Shown here piece by piece: positions 31,902 to 45,030 of a DNA stretch of 64,000 bases. Numbering within the stretch: position 1 is the stretch's first letter; each line of letters begins with the position of its first letter. Both the position numbers and the translations under genes were made by a program. The notes under the pieces are model-generated. The model did no database searches and was not told the DNA's origin. It was given only the letters and a program-made list of their open reading frames with translations. The DNA is taken from the NCBI GenBank assembly GCA_030267565.1, contig BRXU01000005.1:1473501-1537500 (forward strand), written 5' to 3'. The stretch comes from Pleodorina starrii (lineage: Eukaryota; Chlorophyta; Chlorophyceae; Chlamydomonadales; Volvocaceae).

Positions 31902-33016
31902 GCATTCGGGGCGCGTTGGAGCATTAGCGAGCGTCATTGCCAAAAGCCGCCGCTCGCAAAGCTCCGAAAGAAGCGAAGTAGCAAGCGCGTGGATTAATTC
32001 TACGTTTTTAGATAGCTATATTGATTTGCGGCTATCGGATGCAGGCAACGCACCGGAAGTCAGCTTTGCGACGTTCATCGTGCGGCTGGACCACTACGTC
32101 CGCTCCCCCGGAAGCCGGCAAAAGCTAATGCAGTACTCCGACGAAGTAACTCGAAAAGCTAGAATTGAGAGGAACCTCATACCAAGTTCCGGGCAGTCAA
32201 ACACCGCCGTACATTTTTCTGTGGCCCACTCCCTTTCACCGCCGGGTTCATAATTCCCTGTTGACCCAAACTGGACACGGGCTATCCTCTGGTGGTGCAC
32301 AATATGGGTCCGTTGCCTGCATTTCAATGGATGTGATGAAGACATGGCGTGAATGGGTCGAGTCCCTGAGAGTCCCCCTTCTACCCCCGAAGCGGTTTTC
32401 CTCCTCCCCATCAAGCTCTGTAATGATATGCGAATCTGTGTGTTGATGAGCCTCGATACGAAGGACATACACTGGTCTGACATTGCTGCTTTGCTGGTGA
32501 CTGTCGTGCATGAGCAGGTGAAGGAGCCGGTCAAGTTGTGTCGTGTCTCGTGTGGTTACACGAGGTATCGTACATAGCTTATCTACACAAAACTGATGGG
32601 CACGATGACCCAGATCAGCCCGCAACAAGAACCTTGTACCGCTAGAGCAGCAAGACGCGCAGTCTCCTATGTGCACGCGCCGCCCAGCCCGGAGCGATCC
32701 CAGCCCTTGTACGGAACAACGAGCTTGCCGAATGGTTACAAGACCCACAACGGCGAAAACACAAAAAAGCTTCCTCTTCTCAAGTTGCGACTGGCGTGGC
32801 CCGGGACGAGGACCGCCCTCTCCAAACGCTCCTCCCTCAAAAACGGTTCACACCAAGTCGACTCTCGCCGGCAGCGTCCGCCCCAGCCTCAATGTCCACC
32901 GAACCAGTCACAAGCGCCTCTTGACCCAAGAGCGCTCGCTTCCGACCCACATCGCAAAAGCGCACTGCACGCCATAGGTTGCGACCACCTCACAGCAGTC
33001 AGCTCCCGCAGCGATT
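31902..33016. other. Intergenic: glutathione reductase 5' flank
   Basis: Promoter side of glutathione reductase and the downstream flank of psbO. Overlapping frames on both strands near 32094-32748 (146 and 166 codons on minus) have no recognisable domain and no splice support. Nothing else seen. Confidence 0.4.
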
Positions 33017-33021
33017 TTACA
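33017..33021 (-). terminator. Polyadenylation signal TGTAA of psbO
   Basis: TGTAA on the minus strand about 150 bases after the psbO stop codon. It is a close, well-placed signal for a highly expressed gene. Confidence 0.7.
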
Positions 33022-33170
33022 CGCTCCTGACTCAGCAAGGGCTTTGGTTCCAGGGCGCCAGCGTGACGCGCTTCAGACTGCGCACTTGTCCCAGATAGCT
33101 CCAGGCGGCGCGGCCGGAGGCAGCAGCCACAGCGGTAGCCCCATCACCAAACTGACCGGTAGCCAGCCGT

Positions 33171-34890
33171 TTACTGCAGCTGAGCGTACCACAGGCCGGT
33201 GACCTTGATGTCCTTGGGGGGCTTGGCGCCCAGATCGGTGTCCGAGGGCTGGATGCTCTCGAACACACCGGCAATCTCGCCAGTGGCGGTGTTAACCTGT
33301 CGGGAGACCAGATGAACAGGCATGGATTGTTAAATATCAATCGCTCCTGCTGGCAACAGGGGAACACGGTAGCATGAAGGTGCACATGTACATGTGATCG
33401 GATCCAGAGGGACGCCCCTCCCAGAGCAGCGGGGCTCTCACGACTTCCCAGGTAATCCTGCCCCAGTAATGAACCCAAACCGATGGCATTCACTGCTCAA
33501 ATCCGCCAACCCACCTTGGCCACCGAGAACACAGCCGAACCCTTGAGGGCCTTGGTGACCTTGACGTTCTCCTTCAGGAGCTCCTCGGCATCGGCGCGGG
33601 CCGGCAGGGCGACGGCGTTGTCGTAGCCGGTCGAGCCACCGCGGCCCTGCAGATCGCAATGGAGTGGACGTGAACCCCCTGTTAGAACCCTAGACTATGA
33701 CAACATGACAAGAAGTTCGCTGGCGACAGGTTCAGATATTTTCGTCACCGGATCAGGATACTGGATCCACACGCCGTTTAGTTGGGTTCGCCCCACCCAT
33801 CATTGCCTCCAGCCGCGCACCTTGGGGTCCAGGAAGGACGAGCCGCGGTACGAGGGCACCACGAAGTCACCCTTGATGTTGTCCAGGGTGCCCTTGCCAT
33901 CGAACTGCTTGATGGTGAACAGGAAAGCCACGCGCTCACCACCCGGCAGCTGCACGGTGGTGGCAGCGTAGTCAATGCCGTCCTCCTCCTTCAGCTCAGC
34001 AGAGCCGTCGCTGCCGACCTTCAGGGTGCCGCTCATCTGCGGGTTGGGGTAGGAAAGGGACGATACGGTGAGCAGCAGTCATAGTAATACGAGACCGACT
34101 GTCGACCGACTGCCCCAGATCCCAAAACGGATCGCCGCGCTTAAAACACCGGATATAATGTTCCTTTTATGCACGATGTTTATCCCAAGACTCACGGCGT
34201 CCAGGGTGTAGGTCAGGCGGGTCATGAGCCGAGTCTTCACGAACTCAGACTCGCCACCCTTGAACACGCTCTCCTCCTTAACGGTGAAGGAGGTGGGCTC
34301 CATGCAGAAGTTCGCCACCTTGTAGGTGCCAGCAGCCAGCTCCGACAGGTCAGTCGAGCCCTGCTCCAGGACCGGGCAGGTGTTGGCAATGCCACTGCCC
34401 TTGACCTGGAGGTAGGTCAGGCCCTGAATCTCGTCGTAGGTCAGGGCATTGGCCGACTGCGAACAGAAACATCGGGCAGCAAACAAGGCGTGAGCGTTAG
34501 AAGGTGGCGCAAGTCGTGGCCCAATGCCCATCGCGACGCTTGCTCGCGATTATGTTATCAGCTCGCCAGATCCCGCAGCTTATCTCCAGCTTAATAGATC
34601 TATTATTGTTTTCAATAGCGACCAGAGCGCCCGAGCTGCGATCCACTAAGTCGACCCACCCCGGCAACGAGGGCGGAGGCAGCCACGACGGCAGCGGCGG
34701 CCTGGCCGAACTCGACCTTCTGCGCCTTGCACACCACGTTGGCGCGGACCGGCCTGCGGAAACATTGGGAGCTGGGCTGAGGTGCCTATGGACTGAGTCG
34801 CGACTGAGTGCGGACATTGAGTGCACACCTGGCAGCGCGGCTAACGCGGGCGGCCTTAGCGGTCTGAGCAGCACGCATAGAGACGGCCAT
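33171..34890 (-). CDS. PSBO: PsbO, 33-kDa oxygen-evolving enhancer protein 1 of photosystem II
   Basis: Lumenal extrinsic subunit that stabilises the Mn4CaO5 cluster of photosystem II. It has 296 residues from six exons: 34890-34829, 34753-34660, 34456-34196, 34036-33821, 33646-33515, 33296-33171 (891 nt, in frame). Residues 1-56 form a bipartite targeting peptide: an Arg/Ala/Lys stroma-targeting part, then an Ala/Val hydrophobic lumen signal ending in SANA before mature [11 protein letters not shown]. The mature chain is about 240 residues. It has Cys79 and Cys103 for the conserved disulfide, then the canonical [20 protein letters not shown] and the C-terminal [14 protein letters not shown]. 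The start context (AAAATGGC) is strong. Length and sequence match green-algal PsbO closely; this is the surest call in the window. Confidence 0.98.
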
Positions 34891-35605
34891 TTTGCTGGTG
34901 TGGTGTGCAAAAGGTGCGAAAGGTCAAGCGCTGAGGACAGGACAAATTGAGTCGGTGAACCTGCCCCTTTACCCTTTTGCCAAGCTGGTACGGCCAGATC
35001 GGGATTGGGCCCAGATGGCATGCACCCATCTGCCCGCCTGGGTTGCAGCTGCCCTGAGCAATTTGGCAGTGAGCATATGGGAAACATATTGATCTGGGAT
35101 TGAGGGTAGTTGGGCCGGCCGTCGCGACCTTGCTGAGCGATGTCATCGACGCAACACCCGCCGTGCTTGCGTCATGGTTATTTATTTAACAGATGAACCA
35201 AGACTGAGACTTGGAATTTCAAGAATTTTTAGCTTCTTCCATTTTGCGGCGGCCATAATCGACCTCGACTAACGGAATAATATCAATGCAAGCATGATGG
35301 AGAGCGATAAAGGATACTGGTCATGCGTAAATGTTTTGCAGGATATCTCGATAATGCTTGTTTTGCGAAAGGCTTGCCAACACTCTTATTTGCAATCTCA
35401 GTTGTCAACTCTGTTTTTCCATTGTGGTGAGTTCATACACAGCGACCGTAATCTGGAGCACTTGTCTCTGAGTAGAAATGGATTGATCGGTTCTTGGTGG
35501 GAGTACCTCGGCGAAAGCTCCACTACTCTGGCATAGGACCCGTGGACCCGTGCCCAGGATAGTCCAAGTCGCTGTAAACCGTGGATGGACCGGGAGCGGG
35601 CGACA
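34891..35605. promoter_or_regulatory. psbO upstream region
   Basis: Intergenic stretch upstream of psbO, less GC-rich than the genes, running up to the presumed 3' end of the helicase gene. No convincing TATA box at a proper distance was identified; AT-rich patches occur near 35080-35095 and 35177-35230. An 80-codon plus-strand frame at 35294-35536 has no recognisable content. Confidence 0.4.
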
Positions 35606-35627
35606 TTACACGTGGATCCAGTTTACA
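35606..35627 (-). terminator. Paired TGTAA polyadenylation motifs of the helicase gene
   Basis: Two minus-strand TGTAA motifs (35623-35627 and 35606-35610) lie about 715-735 bases downstream of the helicase stop codon. The interval 35628-36341 would then be its 3' untranslated region; it is rich in C tracts and CA runs and has no other gene. Confidence 0.5.
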
Positions 35628-36341
35628 GCCAAAGAGGGGCTTGTGCTTGATTGCGGTGCACGCCCCGCGCCACCAGTGCACGCCAGCCAACCCCGCACCC
35701 CCCACCGACCGACCGCTGCAGCAGCCCCACGTCCCCGCCTGCCACTTCCCCCAGGATGCTCACAAGGCGTGCACTGGGAGGCACGGAGCCGCTTCCCCCG
35801 CGTCTCTTCCGTCCCATCGCTGCGATTTCTTCTCTATTTACCCCTCCCCCCCACACACACAAATACACACGATGAACTTCCCAGCCCCAGCCCCCGACCT
35901 GCCGCGGCCAAACCCAGTCCAACCCCAGCCCCCACATCAGCACTGACCTGGTTCATCCGGGCAGCCCAGACACCTCGCCGCGGTCTGACACACCATACAC
36001 GCATACACGCCACCGCACCCCCCCCCCCGGGCAGCAACGCCCCACTCCCCTGGCACCCTCGCTTCTCCCCTTGCTCGCTCCTCTTCCCCAAGCCCACTCT
36101 CGCTCACTCGCCGGGAAAACGTGCGGCGCAGTACGGCATCACGGCGAGCGGCCCCGTCCGCGCATCCCGTCTCCCAACCGAACCGAACCGAGCCGCGCAC
36201 AGCGCTCTCCCCCCAACCCCTGCTTCTTCCCGCGGCGCGCATACACACACACGTTCAATCACAGCCCAACAGCTTTGATCGCAACTACCATCGCCATCAC
36301 GTCATGACACGTCATCACCGGAATAATCACCACCATCGTCC

Positions 36342-39300
36342 TCAATGCAGCACCTCCAAGTCATGCTCCTCCCCCTCCTCCTCCCCATCCTCCCCTCGCG
36401 CTCGGCCACCCTCCCTCAACCCCCTCAACCCCCCACCCGCACCCACACCCTTGACCGCTGCACCTCCCGCCGCCGCCGCTGCCGCCGGCCAGCCTTGCGC
36501 CACGCCGCCCTGTCCTTCCACCCACCTCAGCCACCGGGCCCACAGCCGGTCTCTGGACAGCGTGTCCGGGTTCCCCACCACCACGAGGCCTCGTCTGGCG
36601 CGAGTGATGGCGACGTTGAGGCGGCGCGGGTCGGACACGAAGCCCAGGCGGCCCTCCGGGTTTGAACGTACGGCACTGAACACGATCACCTCCTTCTCGC
36701 GACCCTTCTCGTGCGGGGGGAGGGGGAGGCGGAGGGCGGATGGGGGGACCGGGAGGAGGCGATAAAAAGTTTCATGGAGCGAGTTAGTAGGTGGGTGGGA
36801 GGAGAAGCAGATCAGTCCAAACAGGGCTTGTTACCCCCCCCCACAGCCCAGCCCCCCACACCCCACCACCCTTCGCTGCGGTTTCCTCTTTCCTACCTAT
36901 CTCATCACGCACTCACCCGCACACACACATCACACTGAGACACACCCCCACCTGGAAGCCGTCCACCGATTTGATCTCCGGCACCGAGGACGTGGCGGGA
37001 ACCTCAGAAGAAGAAGATGATGAAGATGATGAAGAAGAAGAAGACGATGAGCCCCAGCCGCCCGCCGACCCGGCTCCTCCGCCGCCACTGTCCTCGTCCG
37101 CCGCCCCGCCGGTCGGGCGCAGGAAGGAGCCGGGGCGCGCGGCGCGGCCGCCCAGGCCGCCCAGGCCGCGGGAGAGGCGCGACCCGTGGGTCAGCAGCTG
37201 CTGCAGGCGGCGGACCTGTGACCGACGAGACGGGACGCGAGGCGAGGCGCGAAGCGGGGCGCGAGCCGGCGACGCGACGCGGCGCAGCAGCGGGCGGGCC
37301 GCGAGGGTGGGGGCAAGATAAGGGGATAAGGGGGTGAAGAGGGAGCAGCAGTGGGGGGGAGAAAGGACAAGGGAGGAAAGGTTTCTTGCCCCCCCTGCCT
37401 GGACGCCCGTCCCGCACCAACACCAGCCCCAGCCCCAGCCCGTGTCATCAGCCCCCGGCTCCCCCCAATCCCCCCCGTCTCCCCCCGGGGGTTGGCGGAA
37501 AGACGGTGGCCCCCACCCACCTGGCCGTTGTACGGTGTCACGATGCCGATGTCGCCCGGCCCATCCAAACCCCAAGCCGACCCATGGGTCAGCAGCGCCG
37601 CCACCACCTCCGTCACCACCGCCGCCTCGTCGTCGTTCTGGTACGAGAACCCGGCGGCGCCGCCGGGGGTGGCGACGTCGTTGGCGGCGGCGGTGCGCGA
37701 CTCGCGGCCGCGGACCGGGATGAAACACACGGGGACCTGTTTGGCTCGGATTGGGGGGTTGGGGAGTTGGGGGTGGGGTGGGGGTTGGGTTGGGTTGGGT
37801 TGGGGGAATATGCGGGGCGGGGCGGGGTCATGGCACGTACCCGGGGGTTTGGCCAGGGGAATGCGGCGGGCGGGCGCCTGTCCCGTGGTTCCGGAGCGGA
37901 TTTCAGCCGTCCTCCGTAGAAGGCTGCGGAGGGGAAGGCGGCGATGGCTGGATGCATTCGGTACTGCGTGTCCAGGAGCAGTGGGGAGAGACCCATCAAC
38001 TGCAGGGAGGGGAGTAAGGGGGGGGGGCAGGGGGGGAAGGGGGAGGGGGCAAAATGAGATGTGGGGGAAGGGGAAGGGTTGGGACCAGGGTAGTGTACGG
38101 CGGAGGTGCAGGTGGGGAAGGGGTTGGAATGCGGCAGTGGGTGGAGACAGTGGGTGGAGACAGTGGGTGGAGGAGGACTGGAGGACTGGAAGATCGTCAG
38201 TGGCGGCGGGGAGGCAGGGGGTTAGGAAAGACAGTCCGAAGTGGCTCCCGAGAGGGTGGAGAGAGGGGAGGTGGGGAGGAGGTGGGGAGAGAGAGAGAAA
38301 ACGGGGATGAGGACATCGCCGGGGTTCCTTGAAGTTTAGGTGGGAGAGCAATGCGGGGGAGGACCCCTCCCTCCCCCTGCCCCTAACCCCACACACATAC
38401 ACACAACCACACCTGCAGCCTCTCGAACAGGGGCATCTGCAGCCCCAGCTCCGCCGCCTCCTGGCTCTTGACGGTGGGAGGCAGCTGCCGGGGGTCACCC
38501 ACCAACACCACCTGCTGGGCCTGGGGCCGGGGGGGGGGGCAGGGTGGGTGGGGTGGGGGGGTTAGAAAGACGATACCGCAGCGGAGGGACGTAGGCGACC
38601 GATAGAAATAGAGGCCGCGGCGGGCAGGCGAGAGGGGGAGATGTGGGCGGAGGGGGATTGAGGCAACCGGGGGAAACGGGGGCATGGGGAGACAGCCGTG
38701 TAGGGGGCCGGCGCCGCGGGTCGGTAGGAGATGCGGAGGAAGCGCAGGGGGGATGGAAAAACCTCTTTCCTCGCCACCCCACCGCGCAATCGGCCCGCTC
38801 ACCGGCTCTAACCCTCCCCCACTGTGCTGCCGTACTGCCGTGCTGCCGTACTACCGTGCTGCCGTACTGCCGTGCTTACCTGCCCCAGTAGCGGCACCAG
38901 CGAGTGCGGCTCCGTGGCCTGGGTTGCCTCATCAAGCACCACCACGGGGAAGCTGAGTGCCTGATCAGGAAAGGAGAGCGCAGGCGCGCGTGTGTGTGTG
39001 TGTGTGTGCGTGCGTGTGTGTTATCCACGGATAGGCCGGAGCCCGGAAAGGGGGGATGGGCGGCGAGAGGAGTACGACAGCTAAGGGACACGGGTGGCTC
39101 ATTCCCGGCCATCGACCCCGGCCCGGCCATTGCCCTTCGCTTCGTTTCCGAACCTCCTCACTCCGCAGCCCCTGCCCCATCTCGCCACCGCAATCCAACC
39201 CGCGCAAATTCTGCTCTGTACTGCACATCGTACAGCACTGTACTGTACATCGTATTGCACTGTACTGCACATCGTACTGCATTGTACTGCACCTGCATCC

Positions 39301-42300
39301 TGGCCTCCCCGCAGCCGATGCATGTGGCTGCCACCACGTGCGCACCGGACAGGATGTCGCGAGCAGCGCCCTCCTCCAGCTCCAGGGCCTTTGGGGGGGA
39401 GGGAGGGCGGGGTGGGGGGGCAGTGGGGGGAGGGGAGTAGGGGGACGGGGCTTATGTCTCTATAGACACAAGAAGGGGAGGGGTGGTGTTGGGGTGGTTA
39501 TCCGCGGATATGGGCCAGGGTGTTGGTGTGCGTGTGGTCAAAAGGATTATTGTGTGGGTTTGCTGTTTGGGGGTTCTGCTTGTCCGGGTTGTTTGAGGGC
39601 AACACGTCGAGTGTGGCCTGTGGCCTGCGGGGGGGCCGCTCTCTCTCCCCCTCTCTTTCTCTCTCCCCCTCTCCTTCTGAGTAAGCCAGCCCTCAATTAG
39701 TCAGCCCTCAATTAGTCAGCCCTCATTACGTCAGCAATCCCTTAATTAGTTGCGCCCCCAATCTTTCGGCCCGCCAGTACGGCAAGTACGGCACCTGTGA
39801 GATGAAGGCCCACGCTTCGGAGCCGCGCAGTCCCTGGGCCTGGCGCCGAAGTCGAGCCGCACGTTGACCGGCTGCCGTACCCGCGATGCGGGCCTGCCCG
39901 GGGGGATGTAGGGGGAAGGGTGTTTGGGCTTGGGGGGGGCCGGGTGTGTGTGTCGTGTCCCAAACACCGGTCAGGACCGAGGCCGGGAGCGAAAGCCCGC
40001 GTGATGCGGTGTTGGTTACATCCGCCCATCCGCCCGCAAACCCTAAAATCATGGCATTTCCAAACCCTCAAACCCTTAAACCCTTAAAACCGAAATCTCT
40101 GGGCTCGTTGCCGTACTTCCGTACTCCCGTACCATTCACGCGCACCTCTAGGCTGACGCCCCGCAGCTCCGGCGCCACCTTGACCGGCTGTCCCACCCGT
40201 ACGACATCCAGGGAGGGATCCAGCGCCCGCAGCCCCGAAACCAGGTTGTCCACTGCCACGTTGGACGCGGCGGTGGCCAGCAGGGGGCCGGAGCCGGGCG
40301 GCAGGGCGGCTCGGGCGGCCCGGATGAAGTGGAGCAGGGTGGCGGTCTTGCCTGTGCCGGGAGGCCTGTGCGTGTGTTGGGTGTGTGTGTTGGGTGCGTG
40401 TTGGGGGTGTTGGACGTGTGTTTGGACGTGCCACTGCTCGGCTGGCTGCCTCAACCCCCCTCACCAGTATCCGCCCCCTTACCCACCCACCCACCCACTC
40501 ATTCACCCCCTTCCCCCGCCAACCCACCCACCCGTTTACCCACCCACTCATCATGCCTCACCCACCCACCCACCCACTCGCTCCTCCCCTTACCCGCTCA
40601 CCCGCCCACTCACCCCTGCCACAATGTCAGACTCCTCCCCAACGCCGTCTCAATGGCGCGAGCCTGGCTGGGGTTCAGACCCGCAACCCGCCGCCGCCTT
40701 CCGCCGCCGCCACCGCCGCCGCCGCTGGCCCGGCTGACGGCGACGCCGGCAGGCACCGGCAACGCTGTCGCCGCCGCCGCCGCCGCCGAACCCTCCACCT
40801 CCTCCTCCTCCTCTTCCGCCCCTCCGGCGGCGTCTGCCGCCGCCGCCGCCGCCACGACCCGTCGCGCCGCCGTCAGGCGCTCCCGTCCGGCCTTCCCCCG
40901 CAGCCACGGCGGCGCCGCCGCCGCCATCTGCTCCAGGGAAGTACCAGACGGCACGCTGCCCGCCAGGGCGCGCAAAATACCCAGCGAGCCGCCGCCACTG
41001 CCGCCGCCGCCGCTGCCCTCGTCGTCGCTGCCGCCGCCGCCCTTGCCTCCGCCGCCACCGCTGCTACTGCTGCTGTCGCTACTGTTGTTGCTGTTGTTGT
41101 TACCTGACTCGGATGCTGCCTGGCAGTAGCGTTTGACGGCCCCGCGCGCGCGCTCGTGGGCTATGGTGTTGGCGTACAAGTCCAACCGCCAACCGCCCCC
41201 CTGGTAGGTAGGTAGGTAGGTAGGGGGGCGCAGCGGCAAAAAAGTCAAAAAAACACGATTGGAGAGAGGGAGCGATTGGCGGTTGGAACGGGGAGTTGAA
41301 CAGCGCAGTAGGAGCGGGTGACAGGTGACGGCAGAGGCACGGGAGCACCGCGCCGCGCCGCAGCCCGATGCCGATGCACGTGCGTCCAGCCGACCGCACG
41401 TAAACGAACACACACACACACACGTGAACGTGGGCGCACTTGAACACACACATACACACACGCAAGCCCCCCTGGCCCCCCTCCATCACACATACTCATA
41501 TACACACAGGCAGGCACGCATTCAACCCCCTCCACACACAACACACACGCACCTGCACTCCGTGCGCCAGGTCTGCAGGGAGGGCCACTCGGATCCAGCG
41601 GCCGCTGAAATCCAGTACGACACCCTCCAGGGAGGCCTCACTCGGCCTGAGCGGGTAAACAGGGGGTCCGCGGTGCGGGGGGGGGGGAGGGGAGGGGAGG
41701 GGGGGGGGGCAGAGTACGACAGTCGGGCGGGGAGGAGGGGGCGGGCGGGGCAGCCCAGCTACGCCGGGCGACAGCTCTCTCTCTTCCCCCTCCCCTCCCC
41801 CTTCCCCTCTCAACTCTCAAGCGAGGGGGAGGAGGGAGGGAGCGCCCTGACCCCTCGCTCGCCCAACCCAGGGGTCCAGCCAGTACGGCAGGCAGTACGA
41901 CAGGAACCCGCCTGCGCGCCCGCCAGCGATCCCCTCTCATGCGGTACCCGCAAGTCGTACCCTCACTCCCATCCATCCCTTAGCCCAAATTCCGTAACTC
42001 TAACTTAGACCCTGAGAACCGCTCCGAAACCAGAAGTTACGGTAAGCCCCAGGCCCCTCTCCCCCTTTTTGAGGCTGGGGCTCCTCGCCTGTTGTTAGGC
42101 GACACGAGTACGATGTCTCCGGCACCCAGACAGTGGTACGGCAGCGGCCGGCCGGGTACGAAGAACCGCAATACGGCATCCCGGAAGAGGTTGTGGTCTG
42201 GTGCGGCGGTCAGGTCGAACATCGCGCAGCCCTCCGCCTCGAGCCGGGGCCTGCGAGGGGGGATGGGGCCGGGGGGCCGGGGAGGTTATCAACGTTTATG

Positions 42301-45030
42301 GGGAGTCAGGGAGTGGGAGGGTTTAGGGGGGGTTTGAAGAGTAGGCGGGGGAGAGGGGGTGGCTGCAGGCGCGAGCTGCGAATCGCGGGTTGTAACTTGG
42401 CTGCCTTTGTCGCCGTTTGGCAACCCCCCCCCCCCGCGCGTGCGTGCGTGTGTGTGCGTGTGTGTGGCTGCTTTGGCTTTGGCCCCCGCCACCCAGCCAC
42501 CCAGCCACCCAGCCATCCACACACACCACCACCCAGCCCCTTCCCCCCCCCACCTCCTCCAGCTTTTCAGCCGCTCCTCGCTCTCACTCCACTCCTCCTG
42601 AGGGACACCCGGGCGGGGTCGGTTCGGGTCGGTTCGGTTAGGTTCGGTTAGGTTAGGTTAGGTTAGGTTCGGGTCGGGGGGCTTGCATCTCTGCGTGCAG
42701 CTGCGCGTTCGTCGGCCCCCCCGCCCCCGTGCTTTTAGTAACGGGAAAGAAAGTGACACAGCCCCCCTCCCCACCCCCCTCCCCCACCCTGTCAACCCCC
42801 AACGCCACCACCAAGCCTCCCCCTCCCCCCTCCCCCCTCCCCCCTCCCCCACTCCCTCCCACCTGCAGCTCCAAATCCAGTGCCCTGCACCAAACCCGCT
42901 GATACGCCGCCAGCAGCTCACGAAGAGCTCCCCGCTTGGCACCACGACCCCGGGTGGCGGTGGGGGTGGGGGTGGGGGTGGGGGCACCTGGCTTGGAACC
43001 CAGCCGCCGCCGGCCACCGCCACCACCACCCGCCTCGGCCTCGTCGTCGTCGCCGTCGTCGCCGTCGTCGTTGCCGTATTGCTCGTCACGGCTGCCGTAC
43101 TCGTCGCTGCGGTACAGCTGCTGTTGCTGTTGCTGTTGTTGTTGTTGCCTGTTCTGGCCACGGGAGGGCGGTTGCCGGGGGGGCAAACCAAGCTCCTGCG
43201 CCCGGGCCGCCGGGTGGCCGTGCGGTGGTGGTGGTGGTGGCGGTGGTGGCGGTGGCGGAAGGGTGGGGGGTGGGGGAGGGTATGGGGGACGAGGGTTATG
43301 TGAAAGGGACACGAAGCCCGGATTTGCAAGACGGGGGCCGCCGGGGGATGTATTGCGATGTATATTTCGATGAAGCGATTCGACGCGAATCCAAGTGAAG
43401 CGGTGACCCATCCAAAGGGGCTCACGAAGGGGTCTCGAGACTCACGACAGGGTGGGCGCGAGGGGCTGTCATGCGGGTTTTTGTCAGGAGGAGCGAGTGG
43501 GGAGGTCCTAACAAGTGCGGAATGAGGAGGAGGCGGGGATGAGGACACCCGACCGGCACCTACCGGCCTGCCGGGTTCCGGGATAAAAGAAGCCGCGGGC
43601 CCGAGGCCTCCCAGCCACACGACACGACACGAGGGATGGACGGCTGATCCCCTGCCCGCCGTGGTCCCTGGAGGAGACGCATGTCGTACAGTACGGCACA
43701 CCTTGAGCGCCACGTCGACGTACGGCACCAGGTCCTCCTCGCCGGCCGCCGCCAGCCCGCCGCCGCCGCCCCGGCCCCCGGTCGCCGTCGCCGCGCCCAG
43801 TCCGCCGCCGCCGTACATCATCCGGCCTTGCCGCTCGAAGGCCTGTGCTGCCCGCAGAGCCTGGACCAAACCCGCCGTGCCGCCAGCCGTCACCACCACA
43901 CGGCCGTCGCCTCCGCCGCCGCCGCGCGGCGGCGGCGCGCCGGCGGCGGCCGCCGCCGCCGCGCCAGCCCCGGTCGCGGACGTCCCCGGCCCCGCTACAG
44001 CCTCGCGACTGGGCCACAGCTCCTCATCGTGCTCCGAAGCCGTCGGCCTGGCTGTAGCAGCACCGCTGCCCCCCTTGCGCTTTGCACCGCTGCCGCCGTC
44101 GCTGCCGCCGCTGAAGGACTCTCCGGGACGAGAACGGGAACGAGGCAGCTGCGTGGCGGCGCCGCCACTTCCGCGACCGCTTCCGCGGCCGGTGGCCGCA
44201 GCTGCAACTGCCGCCCAATCGTCGTCCTCGTCGTCGCCGCTGCCGCCGCCGCGGTCTGCATCCTCCTAAGGGGGGTTGGGGTTGGGGTTGGGGTTGGGGA
44301 GGAGGGCGGGCGGCCGTCCAGGCACGGGGGCGTCAAAGGGGCTGGGAGGCCCGACCCGGGGCAAGCAGGAGGAAGCCTGTACGGCAGACACATGCGGGTC
44401 AACGGCCCCGTGTGTTGAGTACCGCGAGTACGGGCAGGCGGGAGGCGGGACGCGGGAGGCAGCGGAGTAGATGTCAGTTCCGCCCCCTTTGTTGGCTCGC
44501 TAGTTCCCTCCCTCTCTCCCAAGCCCGGGGTCTCGCTTGGTCGGCTCCCCGCACCTCTGCATCATCTGCTTTCCCGTCCTCCCTTTCCCGTGTGTACGAC
44601 AATACACCTCCCCTCCCCCCGCCGCTGCCCCCCCCCCCCGCCCCTGCCCCCGACCACCGAGGGATCCCACCCGCAAAGCCAATCGCTCCTGGAAGGCAAG
44701 TCGGCTCGCGCCCACACCCTCGGCGCGGGCCGATGCGCGGCGCGCCGCCCGCTGCAGCTCCATCTCCCGACTGCGGTCGCGAGCATCCCGACCCGGCCTC
44801 TCGGCAGACCGCGCGTCGCCGCCGCTGGAGCCGCGGGAGCCGTTGTTCTTGCCGGAGCGTGCGCCTCCGCCTCCGCCGCCTCCGCCGCTGCCCTTAGCGC
44901 CGCGGCGGTCCGCAGGCGCGCAGGCGTTGCGCGCGGGCTTGTCGCGGGCCTGGCCCTGGCTTGGCGCGTGTTTGGGCAGCAGCCAGCCGCTTCGCCAGGA
45001 GCGCGAGGCGATGGATGCAGCGCTGTGCAT
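36342..45030 (-). CDS. IGHMBP2/SMUBP2-like superfamily 1B (UPF1-like) helicase
   Basis: ATP-dependent 5'-3' DNA/RNA helicase of about 1249 residues. Exons: 45030-44671, 44265-43702, 43195-42863, 42597-42554, 42250-42089, 41646-41553, 41200-40614, 40365-40146, 39893-39795, 39388-39293, 38960-38880, 38520-38413, 37999-37841, 37736-37521, 37215-36952, 36704-36342 (3750 nt, in frame). The N-terminal 420 residues are low complexity, with a basic start that could target an organelle and a ten-residue Gln run. The GDIVLVSPNN/GVVLDF beta-barrel region of this family follows. Helicase motifs: Walker A GPPGTGKT 715-722, DEAT 863-866, GDPRQLPP 888-895, QYRMHP 928-933, TPYNGQ, VDGFQGREKE, and NVAITRARR 1159-1167. 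No R3H domain or zinc finger is seen after it, unlike animal IGHMBP2. Intron 42088-41647 appears to use a GC donor. If a canonical GT at 42040 is used instead, 16 residues are added in frame. Confidence 0.9.
42604..42672 (+). repeat. GGTTA/GGTTC telomere-like array in a helicase intron
   Basis: Imperfect tandem GGTTC, GGGTC and GGTTA pentamers. They include an uninterrupted run of GGTTA units near 42647-42667, directly upstream of the acceptor of the 44-base exon 42597-42554. Confidence 0.85.

Noticed and set aside
32094..32748. Overlapping minus-strand frames of 146 and 166 codons upstream of glutathione reductase
   Set aside because: No domain, no splice sites linking them to anything, and plus-strand frames of similar quality overlap them.
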